Shown: positions 53,019 through 62,970, counted from the stretch's first letter. The stretch: DNA of 64,000 nucleotides from Pseudalgibacter ostreae (GCF_042427585.1 NZ_JBHMFC010000020.1:18448-82447); one strand, 5' to 3'. Notes: generated from the sequence alone by a model not told the origin. Translations and numbers: made by a program.

Positions 53019-54296
53019 TTAATACCCGTATTTATCCCTCCAACGCTGTTTTAAAAATTCCCGATGGGCGTTTTCACGGGCGTTATTTCCTGGTTCATAG
53101 AAAGGAGTGCCAATAATGGTATCGGGTAAAAACTCTTGGTCAACAAAGTTGTTTTTGTAATGATGCGCATATTTGTAATTATCGCCATAGCCCAATTCTT
53201 TCATAAGCTTTGTTGGTGCATTTCTAAGGTCTAAGGGTATGGGTAAATCACCAGTTTCCCTTACCAGTTGTAGCGCTTTGTCGATAGCTAAATAAGCGGT
53301 ATTGCTTTTAGGGGAGCATGCCAAATAAGTGGCACACTGACTTAAAATAATACGGGATTCTGGGTTTCCAATAGTAGAAACGGCCTGAAACGTATTATTG
53401 GCAATCACTAAAGCCGTAGGATTGGCATTACCAATATCCTCACTAGCAGAAATGAGGAGCCTACGGGCAATAAACTTAACGTCTTCACCACCTTCAATCA
53501 TACGTGCCAACCAATACACAGCGCCATTAGGGTCGCTCCCTCGAATGGATTTTATAAATGCCGAAATGATATCATAATGCTGCTCTCCTGTTTTGTCATA
53601 CCGAACGGTGTTATTTTGGATTTTTTTTAAAACCGCATCATCTGTAATTTCAATGGTTTCGGAAGCTTCAGAATTGACAATCAATTCAAAAATGTTTAAA
53701 AGTTTTCGGGCATCACCTCCCGATAACCTTAATAGAGCAGTGGTTTCTTTAAGCGTTATATTTTTTTGGGAAATGTAGGGGTCCTTTTCAATGGCACGTT
53801 GTAAAAGTGTTTCTAAATCGGACTTATCAAAAGCGTTTAAAACATAGACTTGGCATCGGGATAAAAGTGCAGGAATCACTTCGAAACTTGGGTTTTCGGT
53901 GGTAGCACCAATTAAGGTAATCCATCCTTTTTCAACGGCTTGCAATAATGAATCTTGTTGCGATTTACTAAACCTATGGATTTCATCTATAAATAAAATA
54001 GGGTTTTTTGTAGTAAAGAGTCCGCCGCTCTGTTTCGCTTTTTCAATCACGTCTCTAATGTCTTTTACACCAGAGTTGATTGCACTTAAGGTATAAAAGG
54101 GCCTGCCCGATTCCGTTGCAATAATATTTGCAAGGGTGGTTTTTCCTGTACCAGGAGGCCCCCAAAACAACATAGAGGGAATTAAGCCCATTTTAATATG
54201 TTGTGTTAATGCACCTTGTGGACCAATCAAATGGGTTTGGCTCACATAGTCTTCTAAGGTTTTGGGTCTTAAACGTTCTGCTAAAGGTTCATTCAT
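53019..54296 (-). CDS. rarA: Replication-associated recombination protein A (AAA+ ATPase)
   Basis: The protein has 425 residues. Walker A is GPPGTGKTT (near residue 45), Walker B ILFIDEIHRFSKSQQD, sensor 1 IGATTENPSFEV, and the C-terminal MgsA helical domain contains DPNGAVYWLARMIEGGED and YGDNYKYAHHYKNNF. RarA/MgsA acts at stalled replication forks, related to clamp loaders. Divergent from the rhomboid gene with a 130-nt gap. Confidence 0.94.
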   Translation of the reverse strand: MNEPLAERLRPKTLEDYVSQTHLIGPQGALTQHIKMGLIPSMLFWGPPGTGKTTLANIIATESGRPFYTLSAINSGVKDIRDVIEKAKQSGGLFTTKNPILFIDEIHRFSKSQQDSLLQAVEKGWITLIGATTENPSFEVIPALLSRCQVYVLNAFDKSDLETLLQRAIEKDPYISQKNITLKETTALLRLSGGDARKLLNIFELIVNSEASETIEITDDAVLKKIQNNTVRYDKTGEQHYDIISAFIKSIRGSDPNGAVYWLARMIEGGEDVKFIARRLLISASEDIGNANPTALVIANNTFQAVSTIGNPESRIILSQCATYLACSPKSNTAYLAIDKALQLVRETGDLPIPLDLRNAPTKLMKELGYGDNYKYAHHYKNNFVDQEFLPDTIIGTPFYEPGNNARENAHREFLKQRWRDKYGY

Positions 54297-54426
54297 GGTG
54301 TAAAATTATAATAAATTCCTTCGAAAGTAGGAGTCTCTTGAAAAGAATTTTATGGTTTGTGTTTTATAACTGACAATTTATCATCTTGTATGATAATGGG
54401 CAGTAATTTGATATCTTTATAGTATA

Positions 54427-55173
54427 ATGAAAAAAAACCAAAACTTTACATTTACAACAGGGGTTATTGCTTATCCCGTATTATTTGTGCTCCTTATTTG
54501 GTTGGTGTTTTGGTTTGAAGTGCGTTTCGGCATCAATTTAAGTAAATATGGTGTTTATCCGCAAAGCTTAAAAGGCTTAAGGGGCGTGCTTTTTAGTCCG
54601 TTTATTCATGGTAGTATAACGCATATCTATCACAATACCGTGCCGCTTTTTGTGCTTTCTATGGCCTTGTTTTATTTTTACCGTAGTATCGCTTGGAAGG
54701 TACTGTTTTTCGGAATTCTTTTTTCAGGCTTCCTAACGTGGAGCATTGGCAGGCCTTCATATCATATAGGCGCTAGTGGTGTTATTTATGTATTGGTGAG
54801 CTTTACCTTTTTTAAAGGGGTGTTTGCAAAACATTATAGACTTGTAGCCTTATCGTTATTGGTGGTGTTTCTATATGGTAGTATGATATGGTATACCATG
54901 CCCATAAAAGAAGGCGTTTCGTGGGAAGGCCACTTGTCGGGTTTGATTACTGGACTAATATTCGCACTTTTTTTTAGAAAAGAAATCGCAAAACCCGAAA
55001 AATACGTTTGGGAACACGACGACTATAATCCCGATGATGATCCTTTTTTAAAGCATTTTGATAAAGACGGTAATTTTATAGAACAAATAGAGCAGCCAGA
55101 AGTGAGGTTAGACGAAACAGAACCAAAAGTTTACTACCATTACGTTTATAAAAAAGAGGATTCTAAAACGTAA
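54427..55173 (+). CDS. Rhomboid-family intramembrane serine protease
   Basis: The protein has 248 residues with six membrane helices. The catalytic Ser is in HIGASGVIYVL (GxSG, near 117) and the catalytic His in WEGHLSGLITG (near 170). HITHIYHN supplies the family H-x-x-x-N-like segment of helix 2. An acidic cytoplasmic tail of about 60 residues (HDDYNPDDDPFLKHFDKDGN) follows, a common addition in this phylum. It cleaves membrane proteins within the bilayer; substrates are unknown. Confidence 0.88.
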   Translation: MKKNQNFTFTTGVIAYPVLFVLLIWLVFWFEVRFGINLSKYGVYPQSLKGLRGVLFSPFIHGSITHIYHNTVPLFVLSMALFYFYRSIAWKVLFFGILFSGFLTWSIGRPSYHIGASGVIYVLVSFTFFKGVFAKHYRLVALSLLVVFLYGSMIWYTMPIKEGVSWEGHLSGLITGLIFALFFRKEIAKPEKYVWEHDDYNPDDDPFLKHFDKDGNFIEQIEQPEVRLDETEPKVYYHYVYKKEDSKT

Positions 55174-55213
55174 TATGTTTTTTAGAATTTATTAATTTTC
55201 TGAGTACAACACT

Positions 55214-55951
55214 TTAAGGCCGCCTTTGTCTTACGGCTTCATATAAAAAGGCACCACAAGCCACAGAAACGTTTAAGGATTCTATATCGCCAAGTATGGG
55301 AAGTTTCGCTTTATCGTCTACTACTTTTAAAATGGAGGGATTTATACCGCGATCTTCAGAGCCTAAAATAATGGCACAAGGCTCTTTAAAAGAAACGTCA
55401 TACAGCAAGTTGTCTGTTTTTTCGGTAGCAGCAATCACTTTAATACCTGAGGCCTGCATATGGAACACGGCATCCTTAATATGGTCTACTTTACAAATCG
55501 GAATCTTAAATACAGCGCCCGCACTGGTTTTTATGGTATCGCCATTAACAGGAGCGCCTCCTTTTTTCTGAATCACAATACCGTTAACACCAGTACACTC
55601 TGCAGTGCGTATAATGGCACCGAAGTTTCTAACATCACTCAATTGATCTAGTAACAAAAATAAAGGTGTTTTTCCAGACTCCATAACAGATACCACTAGG
55701 TTTTCTAAATCATGAAAGGCGATAGGGGAGATTTGCGCTACCGCACCTTGGTGGTTGCTTTTAGTAAGTCTATTCAGTTTTTCAATAGGTACATACGACT
55801 TATTAACAGCATTTTTGTTCAGTAAGGTTTCGAGTTCGCCAAAAAGCTCACCCTTTAAACCTTTTTGAAGAAATACCTTGTCTATGGTTTCGCCAGCGTT
55901 AATAGCTTCCATAATGGCTCTTATACCGAAAATTTGTGTTTGTTCTTGCAT
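55214..55951 (-). CDS. rlmB: 23S rRNA (guanosine-2'-O)-methyltransferase RlmB-like
   Basis: This is a 245-residue SPOUT methyltransferase. A small N-terminal substrate-binding domain (IFGIRAIMEAINAGETIDKVFLQKG) is followed by the trefoil-knot domain with LLDQLSDVRNFGAIIRTAECTGVNGIV, CAIILGSEDRGINPSIL and ESLNVSVACGAFLYEAVRQR. RlmB methylates G2251 in E. coli 23S rRNA. Downstream of a terminator closing the SusCD operon. Confidence 0.9.
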   Translation of the reverse strand: MQEQTQIFGIRAIMEAINAGETIDKVFLQKGLKGELFGELETLLNKNAVNKSYVPIEKLNRLTKSNHQGAVAQISPIAFHDLENLVVSVMESGKTPLFLLLDQLSDVRNFGAIIRTAECTGVNGIVIQKKGGAPVNGDTIKTSAGAVFKIPICKVDHIKDAVFHMQASGIKVIAATEKTDNLLYDVSFKEPCAIILGSEDRGINPSILKVVDDKAKLPILGDIESLNVSVACGAFLYEAVRQRRP

Positions 55952-55963
55952 GGGGTAAAGGTA

Positions 55964-55992
55964 TAAAAAAACCTTGCATATTTCTGCAAGGT
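55964..55992 (-). terminator. Terminator of the SusC/SusD operon
   Basis: On the minus strand, ACCTTGCA...TGCAAGGT (55971-55992, 6-nt loop) is followed by a T run (55964-55970). It lies 25 nt after the stop of the 56018 lipoprotein gene and before rlmB. Confidence 0.75.
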
Positions 55993-56017
55993 CTTTTTAT
56001 TAACTAAGTTTAATTAT

Positions 56018-56749
56018 TTAATTAGCACAAACCACTACTGGTAGCTGTCCTGCTTCAGTTTCTCCAGGTCCACCAGAAGCAAAAGCTAAAGTATTGTCTG
56101 GACCATAAATTTCAAAAGATATTTCTCCATATTCATCACCAGGAAAACTCCAAGTTGCACTTATCGTACCTTCTGGGATTGTTACTGTTGCCTCAGCATT
56201 AGAAAAGTCTCCTGTAGGACAATCGAATTCACTATCTTCATAAGGGTTGCACATTCCAAATTCAACAATATTACCGTCTACATTAACCGTTATACCTGCA
56301 CCTCCGTTAGCACCATCGGTTTGCCAACCGTCATCAGCAGAATCGTGCATTTCAATACGATAAACACCTGGTTTTGGATTACAAACAACTGTAACATCTA
56401 TTTGGCTTGCTTCAGATACTAATCCATTGAATGCTTTTTCTACTACAGAAACTGATACAGGATTTTCTGTTTGATTAAAATACAAATTAATCTTATCTGT
56501 TCTTCCTGAAATAGGTTTTACTTCAGCACCTGTAACTGTCCAAATATATTCAGAGCCACCTCTTGGAGGAGTTACTGCATAAGTTGATGTAGAGTTTTCA
56601 AACGTTAAAGTAGAACCTTGTAGATTAAATATTTTAGGAATTACTTTGCCCGAATCGCTCTCAATGTCGTCATCTTCACAAGATAAAACGAATAGAGAAG
56701 AGGCGATGAATACTAAACTATATGTGAAAAATTTATTTATTTTTTTCAT
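56018..56749 (-). CDS. SusCD-associated surface lipoprotein
   Basis: The protein has 243 residues with a lipobox (FVLSC) and then acidic residues (EDDDIES), which fits surface exposure in Bacteroidota. The region at about 35-120 looks like an immunoglobulin- or PKD-like domain (SEYIWTVTGAEVKPIS). The C-terminal part has the DSADDGWQTDGANGG pattern seen in small beta-sandwich domains of secreted flavobacterial proteins. In this operon position (after susC and susD) it probably helps bind the ligand, by analogy to SusE/F. Confidence 0.75.
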   Translation of the reverse strand: MKKINKFFTYSLVFIASSLFVLSCEDDDIESDSGKVIPKIFNLQGSTLTFENSTSTYAVTPPRGGSEYIWTVTGAEVKPISGRTDKINLYFNQTENPVSVSVVEKAFNGLVSEASQIDVTVVCNPKPGVYRIEMHDSADDGWQTDGANGGAGITVNVDGNIVEFGMCNPYEDSEFDCPTGDFSNAEATVTIPEGTISATWSFPGDEYGEISFEIYGPDNTLAFASGGPGETEAGQLPVVVCAN

Positions 56750-56777
56750 TTTTTATTTTTTAAGACGTTATATAAAA

Positions 56778-58229
56778 TTACCAACCTCCATTGGATACAT
56801 TAATTCCATCGGCATTACTAACACCACCAAAGGTGTAATTTTCATATTCGCCAGCTAAAAGATAGGAGCCAGGAACTGGAAAATGTAGCGGGGTTCCTTT
56901 TTGTAATAAATCATTTTTTCTCATTTCAAAGAATCCTAACCCCATACCGGATGATAGTAATTCAATTGATCTTTCATAATGAATCGCTTTTTCTACATCA
57001 ACAAAGGATGCTGAGCTACTCAATGGTGCTAGACCACCTCGAAGTACACGAGAAGAATTATTTATTACTGTTACAGCATCTGAAGGAGCTCCACCAGACC
57101 TTAATATAGCTTCCGCTTTGTATAAGTCGTTCTCTGCTTTCAATATTTCTGGAACCGAGCCTGTTTGTTCTGATACAAAAATTTCTTCATCATAACGAGA
57201 ATGTCTATAATTTGAATAATGATATATTCCTCTTGAAGCGGTGAAATCTTGACTATCTAAATACTCAAAATCAGTGGTTAATCTATTATCTGAACTGGTG
57301 GCTGGTGGTAACAGGCCATTTTGTCCTGGCCATCTGCTAGGTGTTGAAGAATCCATAAGGTTAATAACTCTCATATCAACTCTTGCCCAACCTGATACAT
57401 TACCATAGTAAAGCCATTCGCTCCACCAATTAACAGCACCATCCCATAAGACTTCAAGATCAAAGTTTAGTCCGTTATTAGCATAATTTAAAACTCTGTT
57501 CCAATCTAAAGCATCTCGTTGTGCTGCATTTCTAGGAAGGTTAGCCAGTAATCTAGCTCCTACAGTATTTAAAAACTCCGACCATTCTGTACTAGAAAGG
57601 GATCTTCCATTTACTCCATCCACAGTAAAACTATTATTATCTGCTAAATCAATCGCAATATCTAGTTTTTCTAAAGCATTTTCCATAGCCAATTCAGGCG
57701 TAGTAGCTTCTCCGTCAAATAAAGGGCCTGTTTCGTCAACAATCCAAACACGGTCGTAAACTAATGCGATATAGCCTATAGCTACTGCTTGACCAAATCT
57801 AGCAAGAGATTCAATTTTAGCGGGATCACTAACAGTAGTGCCGTTATTCATGGCTGTAATAAGTGTAGATTGGTTTGCTAATAAGGCATACATTGCTGTG
57901 TAATAATCTTCAGAAGCTGCGGCATTTGAATAGCCAGGATTATTGTCCCATGCTGCTCTGGGCTCACTGGACATGTCGCGCATGCCTTGATTGCCATGAG
58001 AACAGGTTCGCATATCTGCCATAGTTGTAAGCATTAAAGCTGGACCATCATACGAATTGATAGCAGAGTACCAAGATTGAAAAGCACTTAGTGCGGTAGC
58101 TTCGCTCGCTACCTCTTCTGGTGTAGGATTTGCTGTGTATTCTGGATCTAAACTAGCATCAAAATCATCACAAGAACCAAAAGTTGTTATGACGATAATA
58201 AATAAGGTATATAATTTGAAGTTTTTCAT
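56778..58229 (-). CDS. SusD/RagB-family nutrient-binding lipoprotein
   Basis: The protein has 483 residues. The signal ends in a lipobox (TFGSC) followed by DDFDAS. Tetratricopeptide-like helices follow, and the C-terminal RagB/SusD region contains VEKAIHYERSIELLSSGMGLGFFEMRKND, where the usual R-x-x-E-L is seen as ERSIELL. It forms the lid over the SusC barrel and binds the substrate. Four bases separate it from the SusC gene. Confidence 0.9.
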   Translation of the reverse strand: MKNFKLYTLFIIVITTFGSCDDFDASLDPEYTANPTPEEVASEATALSAFQSWYSAINSYDGPALMLTTMADMRTCSHGNQGMRDMSSEPRAAWDNNPGYSNAAASEDYYTAMYALLANQSTLITAMNNGTTVSDPAKIESLARFGQAVAIGYIALVYDRVWIVDETGPLFDGEATTPELAMENALEKLDIAIDLADNNSFTVDGVNGRSLSSTEWSEFLNTVGARLLANLPRNAAQRDALDWNRVLNYANNGLNFDLEVLWDGAVNWWSEWLYYGNVSGWARVDMRVINLMDSSTPSRWPGQNGLLPPATSSDNRLTTDFEYLDSQDFTASRGIYHYSNYRHSRYDEEIFVSEQTGSVPEILKAENDLYKAEAILRSGGAPSDAVTVINNSSRVLRGGLAPLSSSASFVDVEKAIHYERSIELLSSGMGLGFFEMRKNDLLQKGTPLHFPVPGSYLLAGEYENYTFGGVSNADGINVSNGGW

Positions 58230-58233
58230 AGGA

Positions 58234-61200
58234 TTAAAATTTAAATAGGATTGATAGTTTGTAACTAGAAGTTACAGGATATGAGTTTTGATCTACAGAA
58301 AAATATTGTTTCGTATTCGAATCATATAACTGAACTTCTGGATCCCAACCAGAATAATCAGAAAACGTTAGTAAATTAGTTCCCGTTAACCCAATTCTTA
58401 TAGAGTCAAAGAATCCTTTTGCAACTTGAGATAGTTGGTCCTTTTGTAAGGTGTAAAATAAAGAAACTTCTCTAAGTTTTACATAAGTACCATCTTCTAC
58501 CCAGAATTTATAATCTTGATTTACAGCATATAAACCTTGGTAGTAGTCTACTGTTTTCTTTTCAGAAGGGCTGTAACCCGACTGGTCAATCATTTCATGT
58601 CTGTAATCACGCGTTAACCATTGTGCGTTACGATTATAGATGTCTCCACCTTGTTTCCAATCTACTAGCATGTATAATCCGAAATTCTTATAACTGAAAT
58701 CATTTCTAAAGCCGATTTTAAAATCAGCATTAGCATTTCCAATATCTCCTAATACTTTTTGACCATCTTCATCAATTAAATCAATAGGTTTTTCTAAAGA
58801 TGTGCCAATAGTATTAGCTTCAACAACTATTCCATCTCTGTTGATTACATAATCATTTATAGAAGCGCCTGTAGGTAGTTGTTCTGCCATTTGTGAAAGG
58901 TTTGTTACAAATTGGTATCCCCACATGGTACCATGCTCAATACCTTCCTCAATTCTAAAAACTTGTCCCGCATAATTAACGGTAGTGGCAGTGCCATCGT
59001 CAGAATTTGGACCTACGGTTTGAGGTGCTACATTTAGTTTGGTCACTTCATTGGAGGAAGTGTCGAAAACTAAGTTTGTGTTCCATTTGAAATCACCATC
59101 TTTAAATATCTCGGCACCCAAACTCATTTCAAAAGTTTTAAATTCTAAAGTTCCTGCATTTACCCATTGTTTATCATATCCGCCTGAAAGTGGGGGAAAT
59201 AAATCGACAAGCATAAATTGGTCGTCTGTTTTTGATTTAGAGTATACGGCTTCAAAGTTAATTCGATTAAATAGTTTTGTTGAAAAACCAAATTCTAATT
59301 CAGAAGTCTCTGATGGTTTTAAATCTGGATTTGCAGCAATACTTCTTCCAAGAACTCCTTCTTTAATTATTTTTTTTCTGTATTGCCAATCGTACCCAGG
59401 TCTTTGTCCAGCTGTTCCGTATGCAACATGGAATTTCATCTCGTTGATATTGTCAATATTTAAATCTTTAGAGATTCTATAAGCTCCAGAAACACGAAAG
59501 TAATCGTTCCATTTTTCGTTTTCACCAAAAGTAGACGAGCCATCGACACGATACATAGCGTCTACGATATACCGGTCTTTATAGTCTAGACCAACAATAC
59601 CAAAAGCATTTCTAGCATTTACCGATGATTCATCCGAGCCTATAAAAGTATTTTCGTAGTTATCTAAAGAGACGGATTCGCCACTATAAATTTGCTTAGA
59701 ACCAGACCCGTAGAATTCCTCAAAATCACTATCCTCCATTAAGTAGCTTAATTTTGAACTAATATTTAAGTCGCCAAATCGTTTTTGGTAATTTAAAGTA
59801 AATTGTGCTTTTTGTGAGGTGTTTTTTTCATGAGTTAAAGAATAGTATCCCACCTGGTTTTGAGAAAATAGGGTTGCAAGAGAACCACCAGTCGTTAGAT
59901 TTTTATTAGAACTAAAGTCTGAATATTTAGAATCATAAGTTTCTATAGCGTATTCCGCATCAAAATTTAAGTAATCTGTAAATTCAAGATTTAATTTATA
60001 AGACCCTAAAAATTTATTAATAGTTTCTTTTTGTGAGTTAGACCATAATGGGTACATCGGATTTGTTGATGTTGGGAAAAACCTAGAAGGCACAAGCAGA
60101 TATGGTTGGCCGTTTAAGTTGTTTGCTCTTAAATCTGTATCTGGTTGAGAAACAAGTAGGTCGAAAAATATATCTCCAGTTCCTCCAGGTGCTTGGTCGT
60201 TAGTTCTTACAAAATTGTTATAAGCATCAAAGGTTAACCAATCTGTAATTTTATAAGTTGCGTTTAATCTTGTAGCAACTCTTTCATATCCATTCGTTTC
60301 CTTTAGTACACCTTCAGCTTCACTTTTCTCTGCGGAAAAAAATACATTTGATTTTTCGCTACCTGCAGCAGCAGAAACATATAAGTTTGAAGTTGTTCCC
60401 GTTTTAAAGAATTGTTTTTGCGGGTTGTATAGAATTCCGTAAGGATTATCTGCGTAGTGATCGTCGCTTTCTATTCTAGTACCTTGGATATGACTATAAT
60501 CTATATTGTTATAATTTGCAGGGTATGTTAAGCCTTCATATTTAGTAAAACGTCCTTTTGCCCCTTCCCAATCTGAAGCTAATTTATAATGATGAGAATT
60601 ATTTGTATCAACAAAATTGTTTAAAGTGGAAAATCCAATTTCTGATTTTAAAGAAATACTTACAATACCTGTTTTTCCTTTTTTTGTAGAAATGACTATA
60701 ACTCCATTACCTGCACGAGACCCATAGAGTGCAGATGCAGATGCGCCTTTAACAACCTCGATAGATGCAATATCATCAGAGCTTACATCTTGAAGACCGC
60801 CTTCTACAAAAACACCGTCCACTATAATTAAAGGAGTTTGAGAACCAAAAAAATTGTTAGCGCCTCTTAACTGAATATTTGCACCTTGACCTGGTTGTCC
60901 AAAGTTGGTTACCGATACACCAGCTACTTTTCCTTGTAAAACACTTTCTGCAGAGGTTGTTGGTATGTCGAGAAGGTCTTTCTCACTAACTTTATTTACA
61001 GTTACAGATAGTTTATTTCTTGATATTGCCCCTGCAACACCGGTAATCACAACCTCATCCAAAGCTTGTGCGTCTTCGGCCATTTGAACGTTAACGGTGT
61101 TTGAGGTGCCTACTTTAACTTCTTTAGCTGTATAGCCAACGAAACTAAAAACAAGCGTTGCCCCTTGCTTAGCAGAAATAGTGTATTTTCCATCAAAATC

Positions 61201-61365
61201 TGTTGATGTTCCAGATTTACTACCTTTTATCAAGACCGTGGCTCCAGGAAGCGGCAGACCCAAATCATCTGATACGGTTCCTGATATTATTTTTTCTTGT
61301 GCAAAAGTTGTTTGCATAACAAGCGCTAATAAAAGCGTTAGTATTCCACTAAACTTTGTCTTCAT
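58234..61365 (-). CDS. SusC/RagA-family TonB-dependent outer-membrane transporter
   Basis: The protein has 1043 residues. A signal peptide (LLLALVMQTTFAQ) is followed by a carboxypeptidase-regulatory-like domain (IISGTVSDDLGLPLPGATVLIKG to VFSFVGYTAKEV, about 24-90). Next come the TonB box/plug region with PLIIVDGVFVEGGLQDVSSDDIASIEVVKG and SALYGSRAGNGVIVISTKKG, and a 22-strand barrel ending in SYKLSILFKF. No sigma/anti-sigma system, hybrid sensor or glycoside hydrolase accompanies it, so the ligand and control are open. Confidence 0.95.
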   Translation of the reverse strand: MKTKFSGILTLLLALVMQTTFAQEKIISGTVSDDLGLPLPGATVLIKGSKSGTSTDFDGKYTISAKQGATLVFSFVGYTAKEVKVGTSNTVNVQMAEDAQALDEVVITGVAGAISRNKLSVTVNKVSEKDLLDIPTTSAESVLQGKVAGVSVTNFGQPGQGANIQLRGANNFFGSQTPLIIVDGVFVEGGLQDVSSDDIASIEVVKGASASALYGSRAGNGVIVISTKKGKTGIVSISLKSEIGFSTLNNFVDTNNSHHYKLASDWEGAKGRFTKYEGLTYPANYNNIDYSHIQGTRIESDDHYADNPYGILYNPQKQFFKTGTTSNLYVSAAAGSEKSNVFFSAEKSEAEGVLKETNGYERVATRLNATYKITDWLTFDAYNNFVRTNDQAPGGTGDIFFDLLVSQPDTDLRANNLNGQPYLLVPSRFFPTSTNPMYPLWSNSQKETINKFLGSYKLNLEFTDYLNFDAEYAIETYDSKYSDFSSNKNLTTGGSLATLFSQNQVGYYSLTHEKNTSQKAQFTLNYQKRFGDLNISSKLSYLMEDSDFEEFYGSGSKQIYSGESVSLDNYENTFIGSDESSVNARNAFGIVGLDYKDRYIVDAMYRVDGSSTFGENEKWNDYFRVSGAYRISKDLNIDNINEMKFHVAYGTAGQRPGYDWQYRKKIIKEGVLGRSIAANPDLKPSETSELEFGFSTKLFNRINFEAVYSKSKTDDQFMLVDLFPPLSGGYDKQWVNAGTLEFKTFEMSLGAEIFKDGDFKWNTNLVFDTSSNEVTKLNVAPQTVGPNSDDGTATTVNYAGQVFRIEEGIEHGTMWGYQFVTNLSQMAEQLPTGASINDYVINRDGIVVEANTIGTSLEKPIDLIDEDGQKVLGDIGNANADFKIGFRNDFSYKNFGLYMLVDWKQGGDIYNRNAQWLTRDYRHEMIDQSGYSPSEKKTVDYYQGLYAVNQDYKFWVEDGTYVKLREVSLFYTLQKDQLSQVAKGFFDSIRIGLTGTNLLTFSDYSGWDPEVQLYDSNTKQYFSVDQNSYPVTSSYKLSILFKF

Positions 61366-61549
61366 TTTTATAAAATATTTGAATTAGTCGATGCAAAAAT
61401 CCTAATAATAAGTTAAAAAAACAATAAATCAAGGTTAAAGTTTATATTAATATCGATATATGCTATGATATATTGAAAGATTGTTAAAATCACAAAAGTT
61501 TCAATAAAAAGCAAGCTAGAATATAATGTCTTATTGGTTTGCTTTAAAG

Positions 61550-61557
61550 TATCTTTG
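61550..61557 (+). promoter_or_regulatory. -7 element of the CpsB-type gene
   Basis: TATCTTTG matches TAnnTTTG 20 nt before the ATG at 61577. It lies downstream of an in-frame ATG at 61526, which argues for the later start. No clear -33 element was found at the right spacing. Confidence 0.45.
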
Positions 61558-61576
61558 TTTTAATATCCATTTACTT

Positions 61577-62311
61577 ATGTTATCTATATTTAAAAAGAAA
61601 CCTTTATTAGCGAGCCTAATCCCCAATACCTTCTGTGATATTCACTCACATTGCTTACCTCAAATAGACGATGGTGCGCAAGATATTAACGAGAGCAAAA
61701 CCTTATTGTTAGGGATGCAAAAGTTAGGTTTTTCAAAAATTATTACAACACCCCACACGTTTCCCGGCTTGTGGGATAACACACCTGCAACTATAACGGG
61801 TGCCTATACAGCATTGTATGGTCAAGAACCAGAGCTTTGTAATCTGGTAGAATTAGGCTTTGCTTCAGAATATTTGATTTCAAAGCCTCTTATTAAATCA
61901 GCCGAAGAGAACACTTTACTTTGTATAAAGGATCGGTTTGTTTTAGTGGAAATGTCATATTTAAATCCGCCATTAGGCCTTTTTGATATCCTTTTTCAAC
62001 TCAAAGCCCTAGGGTATTTTCCTATATTAGCGCATCCAGAACGATATTTCTTTTATCATGATACTTGGCGTGTTTATGAAAAACTTAAAGAAGCGGGATG
62101 CTATTTTCAGCTTAATTTATTATCGGTAGTAGGTTATTATGGTACTTCGGTGACAAAAATTGCTGATAAATTGCTAGCCCATAATATGATTGATTTTGTA
62201 GGTTCTGATATTCACCACAAGCGCCACGTGGATGCTTTTTATAGAAAAATAAAAATAAAATCGCAAACGGCACTTGAGAAAGCTATTCATGCCAATCAGG
62301 TTTTTGTATAA
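61577..62311 (+). CDS. CpsB/YwqE-type tyrosine-protein phosphatase (PHP domain)
   Basis: The protein has 244 residues from ATG 61577-61579. The PHP metal motifs are visible: DIHSHCLPQIDDGAQD (about 22-37), ITTPHTFPG, LVEMSYL, LAHPERYFFY and FVGSDIHHKRH. Such phosphatases act on bacterial tyrosine kinases that control capsule or exopolysaccharide export. The gene probably opens or borders a polysaccharide region outside the window; a cognate kinase is not seen here. Confidence 0.88.
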   Translation: MLSIFKKKPLLASLIPNTFCDIHSHCLPQIDDGAQDINESKTLLLGMQKLGFSKIITTPHTFPGLWDNTPATITGAYTALYGQEPELCNLVELGFASEYLISKPLIKSAEENTLLCIKDRFVLVEMSYLNPPLGLFDILFQLKALGYFPILAHPERYFFYHDTWRVYEKLKEAGCYFQLNLLSVVGYYGTSVTKIADKLLAHNMIDFVGSDIHHKRHVDAFYRKIKIKSQTALEKAIHANQVFV

Positions 62312-62454
62312 CATCCCACAGGGTGTTTTAGTGGTGATTTAAACAAGTGCTTGTAGTATTCTTATTGTTTTTAGCTGTTTTATTTTTAATAGCGCTTCCG
62401 CTTAAAAAGATGTTTTAAATGGACTGTTATATTTTAAAAAAAGATAGAATTAAT

Positions 62455-62692
62455 GACTTGTAAATATGTCCCGCTGATAGCGCAGATTGGCGCAGAAAAA
62501 AGATTAGACTATTCAATTTCTATAAACTTTAAGAGGTAAATGTATCAGTTAAAAGAAAAAAATGATCCTTTAAAAATCAGGGATTCTCACAGAGCGTATA
62601 TTAGTAAATCTGCGTTGATTAGGGAGTTCTGCGGGAGTCTCATAATTAAAAGCATGAGGGACAATTAGGAAATAGCATCCATAATATGTTTA
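62455..62692. repeat. Copy A of the 235-bp repeat (238 bp)
   Basis: Begins GACTTGTAAATATGTCCCGC and ends before the next GACTTG at 62693. The left end (CCCGCTGATAGCGCAGATTGGCGCAGA) and right end (TCTGCGTTGATTAGGGAGTTCTGCGGGA) contain complementary blocks, CCCGC/GCGGG and CGCAGA/TCTGCG, so the unit is bounded by imperfect inverted repeats. The short gap 62312-62454 upstream contains nothing recognisable. Confidence 0.85.
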
Positions 62693-62924
62693 GACTTGTA
62701 AATATGTCCCGCTGATAGCGCATATTGGCGCAGAAAAAAGATTAGACTATTCAATTTGTATAAACTTTAAGAGGTAAAGATATCAGTAAAAAAATGATTC
62801 TTTAAAAGTCAGGGATTCTCACAGAGAGTACATTAATAAATCTGCGTTGATCAGGGAGTTCTGCGGGAATCTCATAATCAAAAGCATGGGGAACAATTAG
62901 GAATTGGCGTCCATAATATGTTTA
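62693..62924. repeat. Copy B of the 235-bp repeat (232 bp)
   Basis: Directly adjoins copy A. It differs by scattered substitutions and a few small deletions (GATATCAGTAAAAAAATG instead of TGTATCAGTTAAAAGAAAAA). Confidence 0.85.
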
Positions 62925-62970
62925 GACTTCTAAATATGTCCGCTGATAGTGCAGATTGACGCAGATTTTT
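62925..62970. repeat. Left end of a third repeat unit (copy C), interrupted
   Basis: GACTTCTAAATATGTCCGCTGATAGTGCAGATTGACGCAGA matches the left end of copies A and B, then homology stops and the GxxExxY gene region begins. Confidence 0.75.

Noticed and set aside
61526..61576. Upstream ATG for the CpsB-type phosphatase
   Set aside because: It lies before the likely -7 element (61550-61557) and adds a stretch unlike the family.
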